Positions 1 to 10,719 of a DNA stretch of 64,000 nucleotides are shown here, piece after piece (the stretch's first letter is position 1; each line of letters opens with the position of its first letter). Position numbers and translations under genes: made by a program. A model generated the notes under the pieces. That model saw nothing but the letters and a program-made list of their open reading frames with translations, was not told the origin of the DNA and searched no databases. Origin of the DNA: Monosiga brevicollis MX1 (taxonomy: Eukaryota; Opisthokonta; Choanoflagellata; Craspedida; Salpingoecidae); assembly GCF_000002865.3 (NCBI RefSeq), contig NW_001865040.1:1831864-1895863 (forward strand), written 5' to 3'.

Positions 1-79
1 ACGCGAAGCTTGCCTCTTAGCTAGCTTTGAGTGGGCGGATGCACAGTGAGAATTTGTTGTGACTCTCACACCGGTGTGT

Positions 80-936
80 GGAGTAGGCGTGCAGAGGCTT
101 ACGCGCAGTTGACACAACGACTTGAGGACGTTTGGAAGTCACTTGAATTATCCAACAAGAAACAAATTGCGTTGGCCATCAAGTATTCCACCGGCCATTT
201 CGAGCTCAACGCTAAGTCACGGTAGGGGATGCGTACTTCTAGGCTGCCAGGGATGTCCTCTAGATTTCACCACGGTTGCAAATGCATCGTGTTTTGAAGC
301 GCCCATCATAGAGCTGTTACTTCTTCTATCCTGGACAATCTGACTGGGTTGCCGCTGTTGCTTCGCGTGGTTGAGCTGTGGGAGGCCGTAGCCAAGGCTA
401 TTCTCAAGCGTGAGGTCAGTCCAGGTCGAGTTGGCTCAACTGATATGCTGCGAGGGACTGGGCCAAAACTAACATGAATCGGCATCTCAGGAACGCCTGA
501 AAGAGCTCGAGACTTTTGAGAATGCATGCGGGCCAAGCCAGCGCTTGACTGAGGTGAGCCTCGGGTTGATAATTAATCGAAGCTTGAAAGAAGGCAACGG
601 GATGCTTGTCGGCTTGATTCATCGCTCGCAACACCACACTCATCCACCATGTGTCCACACATGTGACAGCTCCGAGGCAAGGAGCGCCTCAGCGAGGCGA
701 CGCAAAGGGCACGCTTGATGCGGCAATTGAACAAGGCGACGACGGCTGCGGAAGCACAAATCCGCGCTGTGGAGCGGCAGCTGAAGGAACAAGTGTGTTT
801 TCGAGACCGTGTGTATCGTGACAAGATGAAGAGCGATGTACGCCAACTTTTACATTCGATTGAGCAAGGTGCACGAGCCGAGTCTGCCAGCAGCAATGGG
901 TTAGGGCTACAGGCCATTTCACTGCAACCACATTGA
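80..936 (+). CDS. C-terminal part of an unnamed coiled-coil protein (5' end outside window)
   Basis: Four exons read in one consistent phase: about 80-221, 312-414, 491-553 and 670-936, ending in TGA. Junctions use GT/AG sites (for example GTAGGG at 222 and CAG before 491). The peptide is rich in Arg, Lys, Glu and Leu and looks helical: a segment with LSNKKQIALAIKYST, then LLLRVVELWEAVAKAILKRE, then a charged coiled coil beginning RGKERLSEATQRARLMRQL and continuing to about 25 residues before the stop. The tryptophan-containing helix and following coil vaguely recall cilium-associated coiled-coil proteins such as CCDC87, but I cannot confirm that. The start lies to the left of the window and the boundary of the first visible exon is uncertain. 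The gene converges on the GH31 gene, whose stop is 239 bases away. Confidence 0.6.
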
Positions 937-1175
937 TGTGCTATCATAAGCATGCTTGCTGTTGGCGAAATAATCTTTGAACTGGTCCGGCGCGAGTGTG
1001 CGAGAAGTGAAAGAAAACAAATGGCGAAAGAAAGAAATTGAACAACGGTATCCTCAAGAAGGAAAAAACAAAAACAAAAAGAGAACTTAATTCACGCAGG
1101 CGGCGTCCCAGTGCTGGACTGGTAGGTGGCCCACGCAAAGCCTAGCGTGGCAAAGTGTTGACATGGTGAACCACT

Positions 1176-4100
1176 TTAAATGGAAGTGAGCAGAGACTGC
1201 ACGTAGGCCTGGCGGGTAGGGTCGAGAGTGACCGGGTTGGCAAGGTGGGCACGCAGCAGGCCAGATCCAGCATCTGGGTTTTGGTTGTCCTTGTAAATGT
1301 AGCCCATGGCGCCATCCACCAGCGCATAGTTGTTGCCCTTGACCCAAGCAATACCAGCATCACTAGAAAGGTAGGTTGAAAGAAAGGGATGTGAGGAAAG
1401 GGCCGAGCTGGAGGAAAAGGGGAAACGCAAGAAACGAATGGATACCTGGCAACGGTGGCATGGTCGTTCGTGTGGGCGTTGTACCAAAGCTGAAGAGGGA
1501 TGGTGCCATCCAGCTGCGCCGAGAACACCTGGCCGTTGTCGTAGCCACTCGTGGTATAACCTGCCGGGGGCTGTTTGGAAAAAGAAAAAAAAAAAAAAGA
1601 AAAAAAAAACCAAAAAAACAAAAAAAAAATAAATAAATAAAAAAACAGATCTGTCATTGTTGTGAACGCGCAAGTGCGAAACGGAGGTGAACAAGTCGTA
1701 CAGTAGAGTTGGTGGTGACCAAGTTATCCTTCTTGGAGTCCTCGCGTTGGTTCCAATAGAGGTAAAGAGGAATGGTGCCAGGGATGCCGTTCTCGGGCAA
1801 GTAACCCTCGATGCGGAGCTGCAGGGTTAAGCCAGAACCGAGGTCAGATGCCCAGAACCAGCAGCAGGTGAACGCCAAGGACGCAAAGTTTCAGCATTGA
1901 AAACCTGCTCACTCACGCGGGTGTAATAGGTGTTGGATCCTTGGCACTGAAGCGACGTGCACAGGACAGAGTCGGACATGGATCGGTCGAAGAGGCTGTA
2001 CGCGGCGTTGTCGGGCAGCGGCGAAGGATCCGGCTCGACCGCTGTGTGAGTATAACCCCACAGCAGAAACAACATGAAAAGAAGCAGGGCAGACATGAGT
2101 CAACAAACAGTGTCACGTCTCCTCCTGAGGAGCTACAAGATGGCACACACAATATTTTTGGCGCAAACGTACAGCCAGCAATCTCGTCCTGGCTTTCTTT
2201 CAAACGCAGCGCCACGTCATTAATAGCGGCGTGGAATTGCTTGATATTGGCCACCGCCAAATACTCGAGAGCATCGGCCGTTGACGCAAGGGACATGAGA
2301 TGGCCACCGTTGGGATCGTTATTGCCTGGGGTGCTGCGGTCCTCGTCCAAGCAGCGCTTGCCCAGCTGTGCGTGCGAGAAGACGCCGCGCACACCCGACA
2401 TCAGCTTGTCGTCGACTGTGAAGCACGAGTAGAAAGAGGGGCGCATGTGCGTGAGGACTTGCAGTACATGAAGTGAAGTATCCTTCGAGCAGAAAAACAA
2501 AACAAAAACAAAATGACCCCCCACCCCTCCTCCCTTCCAACGTGCGGATTGTGTCACGCGAGGGTTGTGCTTGATTTCCAGCACATGCGCACCTGCATCG
2601 AAGGACAACTTGATGGAAAAGGTGGACGAAGTCGACACGCCAGAGACACTGACGACGGCCGCCATCTTGACACCGTCATATGAATAGGTATTTGCGGCTT
2701 GGTACTGTTTAAGCGAGCATTGTGGTGAGATATCGGCAAAGGCATGGGCAGAAACAGCAACTACTAGCGTCTTGAACGAATCGGAGCAAGTTCTTCGGGA
2801 CCCGACTTTGATCAACACTCACGCGGGAGGCACGCAAAAGGTGGCCTTGGCTCGTGGAGGCCGAAGTGATTGGGTTGCCATTGACCAGACGGAAGTTGAG
2901 ATCACGCTGCGCATTATTGAGGAGGAAAGGGAAGGAAAGAGTTAGTTCAAACGGCCAGGTCACCAGCAAAAACTGACGTAAGTTTGGGTGTACGGCAAGC
3001 GCCAGAGCCAACGCAACATACCGTGGCGGGGAATTCCGGATATGATCCCTTGGAGGTGACTGTGATGATGATGCTGGTGGCATCAGGACGAACGTAGGAC
3101 ACGTTGGTCCAGACGTATTGGTTGTTGAGGTAGTTGGTGGTCTTACCATCGTCCTCGTACAACTGTCAAAATGCCAGCGGCAGAGCAGAGGAGCAAGCGT
3201 GAACGGAGCGGGAATGTGAACAGCAGTTGATGGTGCAGCGAGGGTTTGGCAGCAAGTGATGCACGCACCATTGTGGAGCCACTGCTGGTGCCAGGGTAAA
3301 TCTCAAAATCAAGCGCGGTGTATTGGCGTTGAGCCACGCCAATGGTGTCGGTGGTGTCGAATGGGCGCAAGGGGATCTTAGTGCAAAAGCCCCGGCCAAG
3401 CCATTGGCAACAATCATGAGGGCCATGTGGGTACAGTCGTAAAAAGAAAAAAAATAAATAAAATAAAATAAAATAAAATAAAATAAAATAAAAGAAAGAA
3501 AGACAGACACGAGGCCCGGGGGACAAGACTTGACATACCACGGCGCCAGCCCGGACAAAGACTGGGACTTCGGAGAGATCGTACTTCTTGGTGTACTGGA
3601 TGCTCTCGCTAAGAGCGATGAGCTTGCCAGTGGGAACCTCGAGCCAGGTACCCTTGGGCAGGAAAATGGTCTTTTCCGTCATTTGGTCATCCCCGGCCGG
3701 TGCCACGACAGGAGCAACAAGCATGTCGTCACCGAACATGTACTGGGAGAAGTTGCCATATTGATCCGATGCGTAAGCCAGCTCTTCTTCGGGAAAATCG
3801 TAGTACATAGGACGAATGATGGAAACCTGGAATAAATGCACCGAAGAATGACGGGGGTAAGACTGGTGTGAGAGCGGCGCGAAAACGAGAAGACAGAGCC
3901 CTGTAATAAACAGACGCGCACACAAGGGGACGAAACGTACGCCAGAGTCATAGGCTTGGCGCACGGCGGTGTAGATGTAAGGGATGAGGCGGCTGCGTGT
4001 CTGCAGAGTGTCGCGGTTGATCTCGGCGTACTTGATGGGCGCGTTCCAGGGGCGAACGACGCTGCAGGTGCCTGCATTGGCGCACGCACCCCCGGACATG

Positions 4101-6735
4101 CCACGCTCGTGGGAGCGGAGAATTGCGGAGAAGGAAGACCACTGGACCCAACGCACAAACATCTCGTAATCGTCCGATGGGCCTTCGGTATCATGGCTCC
4201 AGAAGCCGTACTGCATGTTAAAGAAAGACGAACAGGTTGCAATAGGTGAACGCCAAGGGTGCAAGCGGACCATCGTTCAAACAGTCATCAGAAAACAGCA
4301 AAAGTGGCACGGATCAGGAGGACGTACGCCAACGTTGGAGGCGGTGGCACTGAAATAAGGTTGATAGGCAAGGTTGTCCCACGAGAGAGCCGCCACATCA
4401 CCCTAGTGCCCGAGGATTGAAGATTTTTGGCACCGAGAGACGGAACGCGATCAGCTGGAGAGCACACTACAACTGCCACATGGGAACGAGCGGGAGGAAG
4501 AGAGAAAAAAGCAACACAAAAAAAACAAACAAAACTCAAACAAAAGTGACGAAGCAAGACAAGCGCTCAGCGAGTGTACGTACGGAGAAGCCAACTTGGT
4601 AACGGTGGTTACCCATGCCACCCCAGCGAGCAAGGAGGAAGCCACGCAGATCCGTGTTCTGGCGCTTGGGGTCCGTCACGCGCATCTTGTCGATCCAGAT
4701 GGTGGGGTTTTGCTTGCCACCGGCGGCACCACCTTGGGTGCCGCCCTGCTGCCAGTCGGGCCACCAGAAGTCAAAGGTGTCCATGTTGAACTGCTTAAGA
4801 ACAATGTCTTCAAGGTTGTAAAAATACTCCTTGTCCAGGACAGAAAAGTCAATCTCGGTGGTGTTATCCACGTTAAGGCCCATTGCCTTGCACATGTTGA
4901 CAAAGGAATCCTCCGTGTTGTGCACGCCATCATCATCGTGCTATTGACCAAGGCAGGCATGGGTGAGGACGCACGTCTGGGTTGGTAGCCAAGGAGAGGG
5001 GCGATGTTTTGGGCTTAATGAGCGTAGGCGTGTGGTGTGATGTTGGGCGGTCGATGCTTGCCCTACCAGGTTGGCCGCCAGATGCAGGCCTTGGTCATGC
5101 ATCCAGCCAAAGGTGTCGTTGGGGAAGGGGTAGAGGTGCTTGTCGAAGGTGTAGCCACCCCAGTGGTACCTATGTTGAAATGCGGTGAGCTGATGGGGTG
5201 CGGGAAGCCTGGATGCATTGCACGGTTAAGCAACATGACTTATGCTTCGTACTTGCTATGGAAATTCATGTCAGTCACGTAGACATCCAGGGGCATGGCG
5301 TGCCAGCGGTACTCGTTGACGACCTTCTTGACGTCGAGGTTGTTGTAATCGAACCAGCGAGTGTACCAGACGCCACTGGCGTAGCGGGGCGTCATTGGGA
5401 TGCGGCCGCCGACCTCGGTGAAATCAGCCAAGGCACCACGGTAATCATGGCCATGGGCAAAGAGATAGGTATCAATGTCATTGTGGTTCACGCTATCCCA
5501 CCACTCGGCGCCGGTGGTCAAGCACCTGCAAAGAAAGGTGAGACAAGAAGTATCCCGTTAAATGAGCGGGGTGCACAAACGAGCGGACAGAGCTGCTCCT
5601 TAGGTTTACACAACGCACCAGTTAGTGTCGTCCTCCAGTGCGGCCCAGCCATCACGCGACACGACAGCCCACTCGCAGTGAAGGCTCTCCTGTTAGGCCC
5701 GGGACAGCGGTCAAGGCGGTCAGGCTAATTTGTCATGGGAAAAAAATTGGCAAACAGGGCGTTTGGATGTGGCACGTACGTCGTGAACGTTGATGTTGGC
5801 ATTTTCGGTGCAGTTGAGCGAGGTAACACCGAGGAGATCCAGAGACTTGATCCTAGCGGGCGCGGGCGAGTAAAGATGGGTGAGTCAGGCCTTGCTCAGA
5901 CCCAAGGGTGGTGTAGAACAAACCGTCTGGTGACTTACGTGCCCAAGAGGTTGCCATGATTAGGGGCACCGTAGTACCAGCCCTTGAAGGCACTGGAGCT
6001 GTTTGAGGCCGGCTTCACCGAGAGCGTTGAGGCCGAGAAGTTTTGGCCCACCGTGTAGCTGAGGATGACCTCCGCTGTGTGCACGGTCACATGAGTGGCG
6101 AGTGACAACGCGCGAGGCAAGGATGGAGGGGCTCTTGTCAGGATGTCAAGACGGAGCGAGCGGCAGGCGCGAGGCGGAGGCGTCAAACCGTACCAGTGGT
6201 GATGGTGAGGACACCGTTGGCAGTGCTGGTCGTAAAGGCGGGGACGGAGAGGTTACGCTGGACAATGGCCAAGGTGGGGCGATCCTCAAACTTGGCGTCA
6301 TTGCTGTACTCCATGCGAATCAGGCGAGGGGTCAAGACGGTGAAGCGAGCCTGGCCTAAGGTAGCAAATTAACAACATGGTGCAGGGCAAGGGTGAGTTG
6401 AGGGGTTGAGGGTTGTAGCACGGCAGGGGGGCTGTCCTTGTGTTTGCTTAAGCTTCTCAAGCGTCTCGAGCCAGACAACAAACCAGAGACGACCACGGCC
6501 CGTTTATCCGCGACGGGGTTGTAGTTGTGCAGCTCGTATGAGCTGGGGCCGTTGAAGTTGGCCTGGGTGCAAGGGTCGGGGGCGTGAGGGATGCGGCAAA
6601 GCGACCAATCTTGCAAAACGAGCAGAAATTGTTTGTGCTAAGCGGCCAAGAGAATTGACGCACCTGAAACTTGTGGTGCGAATTGGCAGCCACAAGCGCC
6701 AGGATGGCCAGAAGGGCCACGACAGCGCGGTGCAT
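1176..6735 (-). CDS. Glycoside hydrolase family 31 (alpha-glucosidase type), secreted or lysosomal
   Basis: 21 exons give 1100 residues in frame throughout. Exons from the 5' end: 6664-6735, 6484-6562, 6194-6355, 5939-6074, 5780-5852, 5619-5689, 5253-5525, 5067-5169, 4584-4940, 4328-4402, 3941-4210, 3539-3826, 3269-3376, 3022-3162, 2823-2906, 2558-2704, 2173-2482, 1917-2041, 1702-1818, 1446-1570, 1176-1362. The protein opens with a signal peptide (MHRAVVALLAILALVAANS). GH31 hallmarks are DFWWPDWQQG (predicted nucleophile Asp near residue 385), RWGGMGNHRYQVGFS, FWSHDTEG (acid/base Asp near 474), RSRLIPYIYTA and the beta-sandwich motif LYEDDGKT. It should cleave alpha-glucosidic (or related alpha-xylosidic) bonds. 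The WWxDWQQ form belongs to the GH31 branch seen in many bacteria and protists rather than the WIDMNE form of animal acid maltase. About 350 residues after the beta-sandwich domains form an extra C-terminal module that I cannot name. Exact substrate is unknown. Confidence 0.9.
3456..3492. repeat. (AAAAT)n short tandem repeat in a GH31 intron
   Basis: Consecutive AAAAT units lie between GH31 exons 12 and 13. It is a simple sequence array with no coding effect. Confidence 0.9.
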
Positions 6736-7877
6736 GTTACCGGTCCAGTCCAGCCCTGATGTTGCAAGTTCAAACGGAAGCCAAAGCGTTCATAAGATGT
6801 ACGCGTGCGTGTGCAGCCGGCTCGATGCCGCTTCGCCAATGACCAATCTAGAGGTCAACGACCCTGATTCCATACCCCCCTTCCCCAGCCAGGGAGAACC
6901 CAGAACGTCATCCCTTTCAGCCATCCAGCGCCGCCCCAGTGAGCAATGACCCTCCCCGCTCGCTCGCTCGCTCGCATGACCCCCTTTGCGACATATTCCA
7001 AAAAAACCTGGAGAGCTGCACAGTGCGAGAAAGAAAAAAAAATAAAACAGTGAAACACAACAACACACCACACAACAACACACACACACACGTTGTTCTC
7101 CTTCGTTTGCAATCGAAGATTTGTATCTATCACACATGTGTGTGTATGTGTGTGTTTTGCAGTGAGTGAACAAGAGAAAGAACCGCAAGAGAAACAAAAA
7201 GATGACATTTTCCTCCAAGAACGCCAGTAAGCTAACGTGCCTTGATTATGACTGTATTGATGTTTGCAAACTGTTTGTTTTGATGCAAAGAGTATTGTCA
7301 GATAAAAACGATGTACATTAAGTAGCGTGATGGCTCGGGATTGTCAGCAGTTTTTCTTTTTGACTCGGTGTGAACGTGACGCCGACGGGTCGGCGCTGAT
7401 GCTGGCGTCGATGCCAGGCCCGAGTTGTGATGATGGCAGCGAGGCTAAGGGGGAGGGCGGGGCGAGGTCTTGAACGGTGGTGCAGAAGGAAATAGGGCGT
7501 GGATTCTTGGAGCATATGGCTTAAATGTGTGCTGACGGGCGGGGGCTGGTTGACCGATTGATGCGCCCTCTTTTCGTAGGTGTCCTTCCGCCTATCCAGC
7601 TGTCCCACTTGACCGCACGCGGTATGTCGGGGGGCTTCAACGGTATCGGGGAGCTTGGATGGTGTGGCGGCGATGCACGTGTAGGTGGCTGCAATGGCTG
7701 TCGCTCATGTCCCTCACCCTGGCCTTTTCCTCCTTGCAACATAGCCTCCAGCCTTTCTTCTTCAACTCGCGAGCCACGGCACACGTATATCCGGGCTCAT
7801 TTCCGGCTCGGCAAGTCATTTCCGTCAGCTGGTGGCGGTGAGCGCCTGGCCCCGAGCTCTACCGTTGCAACGTCACC
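6736..7877. other. Intergenic, divergent promoter region between GH31 and TMEM106-like genes
   Basis: No convincing coding segment in either strand. It contains a short CGCT repeat near 6957-6975 and CA/TG-rich stretches near 7060-7160. The two flanking genes are transcribed away from each other, so both promoters should be here, but I see no recognisable TATA box or other motif that I would defend. Confidence 0.6.
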
Positions 7878-9564
7878 ATGGCCGACTACGAGGCCTCTTC
7901 ACCGGTGCATCACAATCACAACAGCATCAACAACAACAACTCTCGAACCCCGTTGCTTGCGTTCGTTGCGTTGCCAGCCCCACCGTGCCTCGCCCATTGC
8001 GCCTCGCACACCCGCTCTGTGACAGCCTTGACCTCTGTGATGTGATGTGCAACCTCTGACGATATGCATGCAGGCCTGGTCAAGGCGGCAAGGACTGGCG
8101 ACCCCAGGTCCACGAAACCTGCCCCACCTGCATGGGAAAAGGCAAAATTCAGCGGGGTAGGCCTTTTGCAACATTGCATGTATCACACAGGGGGTTTGCC
8201 CCTCCCTTTTTTTTTGCCATCGCGCCTGGTTCAAGAAATTCACCATGATGTTCCATGACATGCATCCAATGCATCCACCTTTTTCTCTCGCAGATGCCAT
8301 GAAGCACTCCGAGTTGGTCGCGCTCATTCCCGTGGGCGACAAGCGCCTCAAACCTCGCCGCACGTACGATCTCTTTTTCACCAACGCCTGACACCTCCAA
8401 GTGTGCACGTCTCGAATACAAGTTGCTACACGACTCATGCCGTGCGTGCTGGCTGTCGTGCTTGTTCCGGACTTTGTGCCGGCTTGTGCAATGATCACAG
8501 GAAGCTAATCATTGCGAGCACCACGCTCTTGACGGCGCTGATTATCGGCATGACCATGTTCTTCCTGTACCCACGCACCGTCGGCATGCGGTGGGTGCTT
8601 GCTCCTCGCCCAATTGCCGATTCCAAACTACTGGCTGTGGTTCAAACTTCAAGCTCGGATCCTGCTGGGCTTGTGAAAAAAAAACAAAACAAAACCAAAA
8701 AACAAAACAAGAAAAAAACCGAAAAAACGAAAAAAAGTTGTTGGTGCTCGCTGGCTCATGTACCTGTCCGTGGCGCAGTGTTACGGGTGGCACGGCAAAC
8801 AATTTGACCGTCGTGTGTTTGGACAACCACACCATCGACTATTTCAACATGACGATTGAATGGGACCTCATCGCCGAAAACCAAAACTACCTTGCCGTCT
8901 CCTTGAGCCAAGGCTACTTGAGCATGAAAACAGCACACGTGCGCACCAGTCTTGCCCATCTGCGCACAAACCTCGCAGCTCTCAACGCTCGAATTAAACC
9001 CTGGTCTTTGCTTGCTTTCAACAGGACGAATCCATGGGTAACATGACCGTCAGCTTTGACGCCATGCCCCACCGAAAGAAGAATTCAGTCAAGCTCGTGG
9101 TCAATGCCACCATTGGCGGTGCAGATGCTGTGAAGGTATTCGAACCGAGCTGCGTGTCGGCGACCTCGCGACCTTACAATCGCTTTGCAGTCCAGTTTAT
9201 GCTCAACGTCACAGCCAAGCTCTTGGACTTTCACGAGTCCATCACCGTGGACACGATCATCTTGGTCGGTTGTCCCATCACTCAAGCTCCACTGGGTCCT
9301 GCTAGCACCCTTCCGCTCAACACCACAACAGTGGCACCCACCACAAGCACCAACACCGACACCAACGTCACCTCAACACCCAGCACGACCCCCCACTGGT
9401 GGCGTCGGGAAGCTCATTTGACCACGCCCGAGCCCATGGCTGCTGAGCAGGACGAAGCCGTGACCTACGCCGTGGTGTTGGCACAAACCCTCCCTCAAGT
9501 CGGCCACAGCTCTGCGGACATGTGGTTCTTTGATACAGATCAGGCCCCGTGCTTGGAACTCTAG
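7878..9564 (+). CDS. TMEM106 family lysosomal type II membrane protein
   Basis: Six exons (7878-7951, 8074-8156, 8294-8363, 8501-8590, 8779-8938, 9025-9564) give 338 residues. The order matches animal TMEM106A/B/C: a CxxC motif (CPTCMGKGKI), then SELVALIPVGDKRLKPRRT, one transmembrane helix ending FFLYPR, and a luminal domain with NMTIEW and several Asn-glycosylation sites. Animal members sit in late endosome and lysosome membranes and affect lysosome size and acidification; that role is carried over by family. The luminal domain has a Thr/Ser/Pro-rich C-terminal tail of about 80 residues that animal TMEM106B lacks. The exon 1 donor (CC, then GTTGCT) is weak, so the N-terminal junction is the least sure part. 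The ATG sits in an ACC-ATGG context. Confidence 0.8.
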
Positions 9565-9873
9565 ATCTATTTTAGTTTTGTATCTGGGCGTGAGCGGCAC
9601 TGAGAGTTGCCTCAGTGGGCCTGAGGCCCGCACGCTCGCCTGAGGCCTTGTGTGCATGTGTGCATGTGATCTGGGTAACAACTTGCACCGCTCAACTCTC
9701 TCTACCTCCTCCGGCTGGTCTCCTTTGCATCTCGAGGAGAAATGTCACCACCAGCAAACAGCAAATTGATGTTGATATGTTATACAGATGAAGACGACAA
9801 CGGGTGAAATGTGTCAGTCAATTAGCTTGGACGTCCATAAACTCCCGAGGCGTTCGAGAGCTCTTGACCCCAT
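9565..9873. other. Intergenic between convergent genes
   Basis: Between the stop codons of the TMEM106-like gene and the small coiled-coil gene. It probably holds both 3' UTRs; nothing else is visible. Confidence 0.6.
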
Positions 9874-10580
9874 TTACTCGCCCGAAAACATCTCGTCCAG
9901 ACTGGTCTGATATTGCAAATTGCGGATCTGCTCTTCGATATCCGCCAAAGCGGCCTGCGTCTGTTGGAGCGAAAGTGGCAATCAGGGTCCATCGCGATGT
10001 GAGTGGTGCGCTTCAATAGCCAAACAAGTGAGATCGCCTGTCATCGTTTGGCTCTGGGCCGCACCTGTGAGTCAATCTGCGTGGCTCCTGCGATGCGCTG
10101 CATGAGTTGCTCTCGATCATGCTCCAGTTGCCCGAGACGTGCGACGCTGTTGTCGTTCTCCTGCATTAAGCTTTCCCATCTGACAAAGTTGGCGGAGCAG
10201 CGGTGAAAAGATTGCGAGGCGAGCCTCATCAACGCGCACACCAAGGAATATGCACTATAGTGCAGACTCTTACAGAGGATCCAACTCAACCGAGTCCAGG
10301 TCCAGCTGCAGGTTTTGCAAGCCTATCAAACAAGAGAAAGGCAGGGAGTGAGAATAGGAGGAGAAAAAAAAAAAGCCAAGACAGCAAGGTTTTGGGCGGC
10401 GGTCGGGTGCAGATGAAATAGAGCGAGCATGCACGTGGAATGACACAAACCTGCTGCAGCACCAGCTGCCTGATCCTCGGTTCCAGTGCCAGACATCATA
10501 TCAGAAAGGCCATCAAGGTCACCCAAGGGCTCAACCTCGAGCTGAGGCCCGGGTCCGCCAACCACTGCATCAGAGGCCAT
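9874..10580 (-). CDS. Small coiled-coil protein of unknown function
   Basis: Four exons (10451-10580, 10274-10322, 10065-10179, 9874-9960) give 126 residues in a single phase, starting at an ATG preceded by an in-frame stop. The N-terminal 45 residues are acidic and Gly-rich (MASDAVVGGPGPQLEVEP). The rest is predicted coiled coil: LQNLQLDLDSV, then ESLMQENDNSVARLGQLE and ADIEEQIRNLQYQ, ending LDEMFSGE. I do not recognise the family; the size and make-up would fit a subunit of a multi-protein complex. An alternative acceptor at 10254/10255 would add 25 in-frame residues and leave a 19-base intron. The gene follows the pseudokinase gene on the same strand by 139 bases, so the real 5' end could lie further upstream. 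Confidence 0.55.
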
Positions 10581-10719
10581 GTTTATGAGCAGAGATCATC
10601 TGAAGACAAAGCCAGCATTGAGCAGCCGCCTTGGACAAACTGGTACCTGGCGTTCGTAGCTCAAGATCTGCAATGTCGTTTTCTTGGTCATCCGAATTGA
10701 TTTCCTGCTTGTCATTCAG

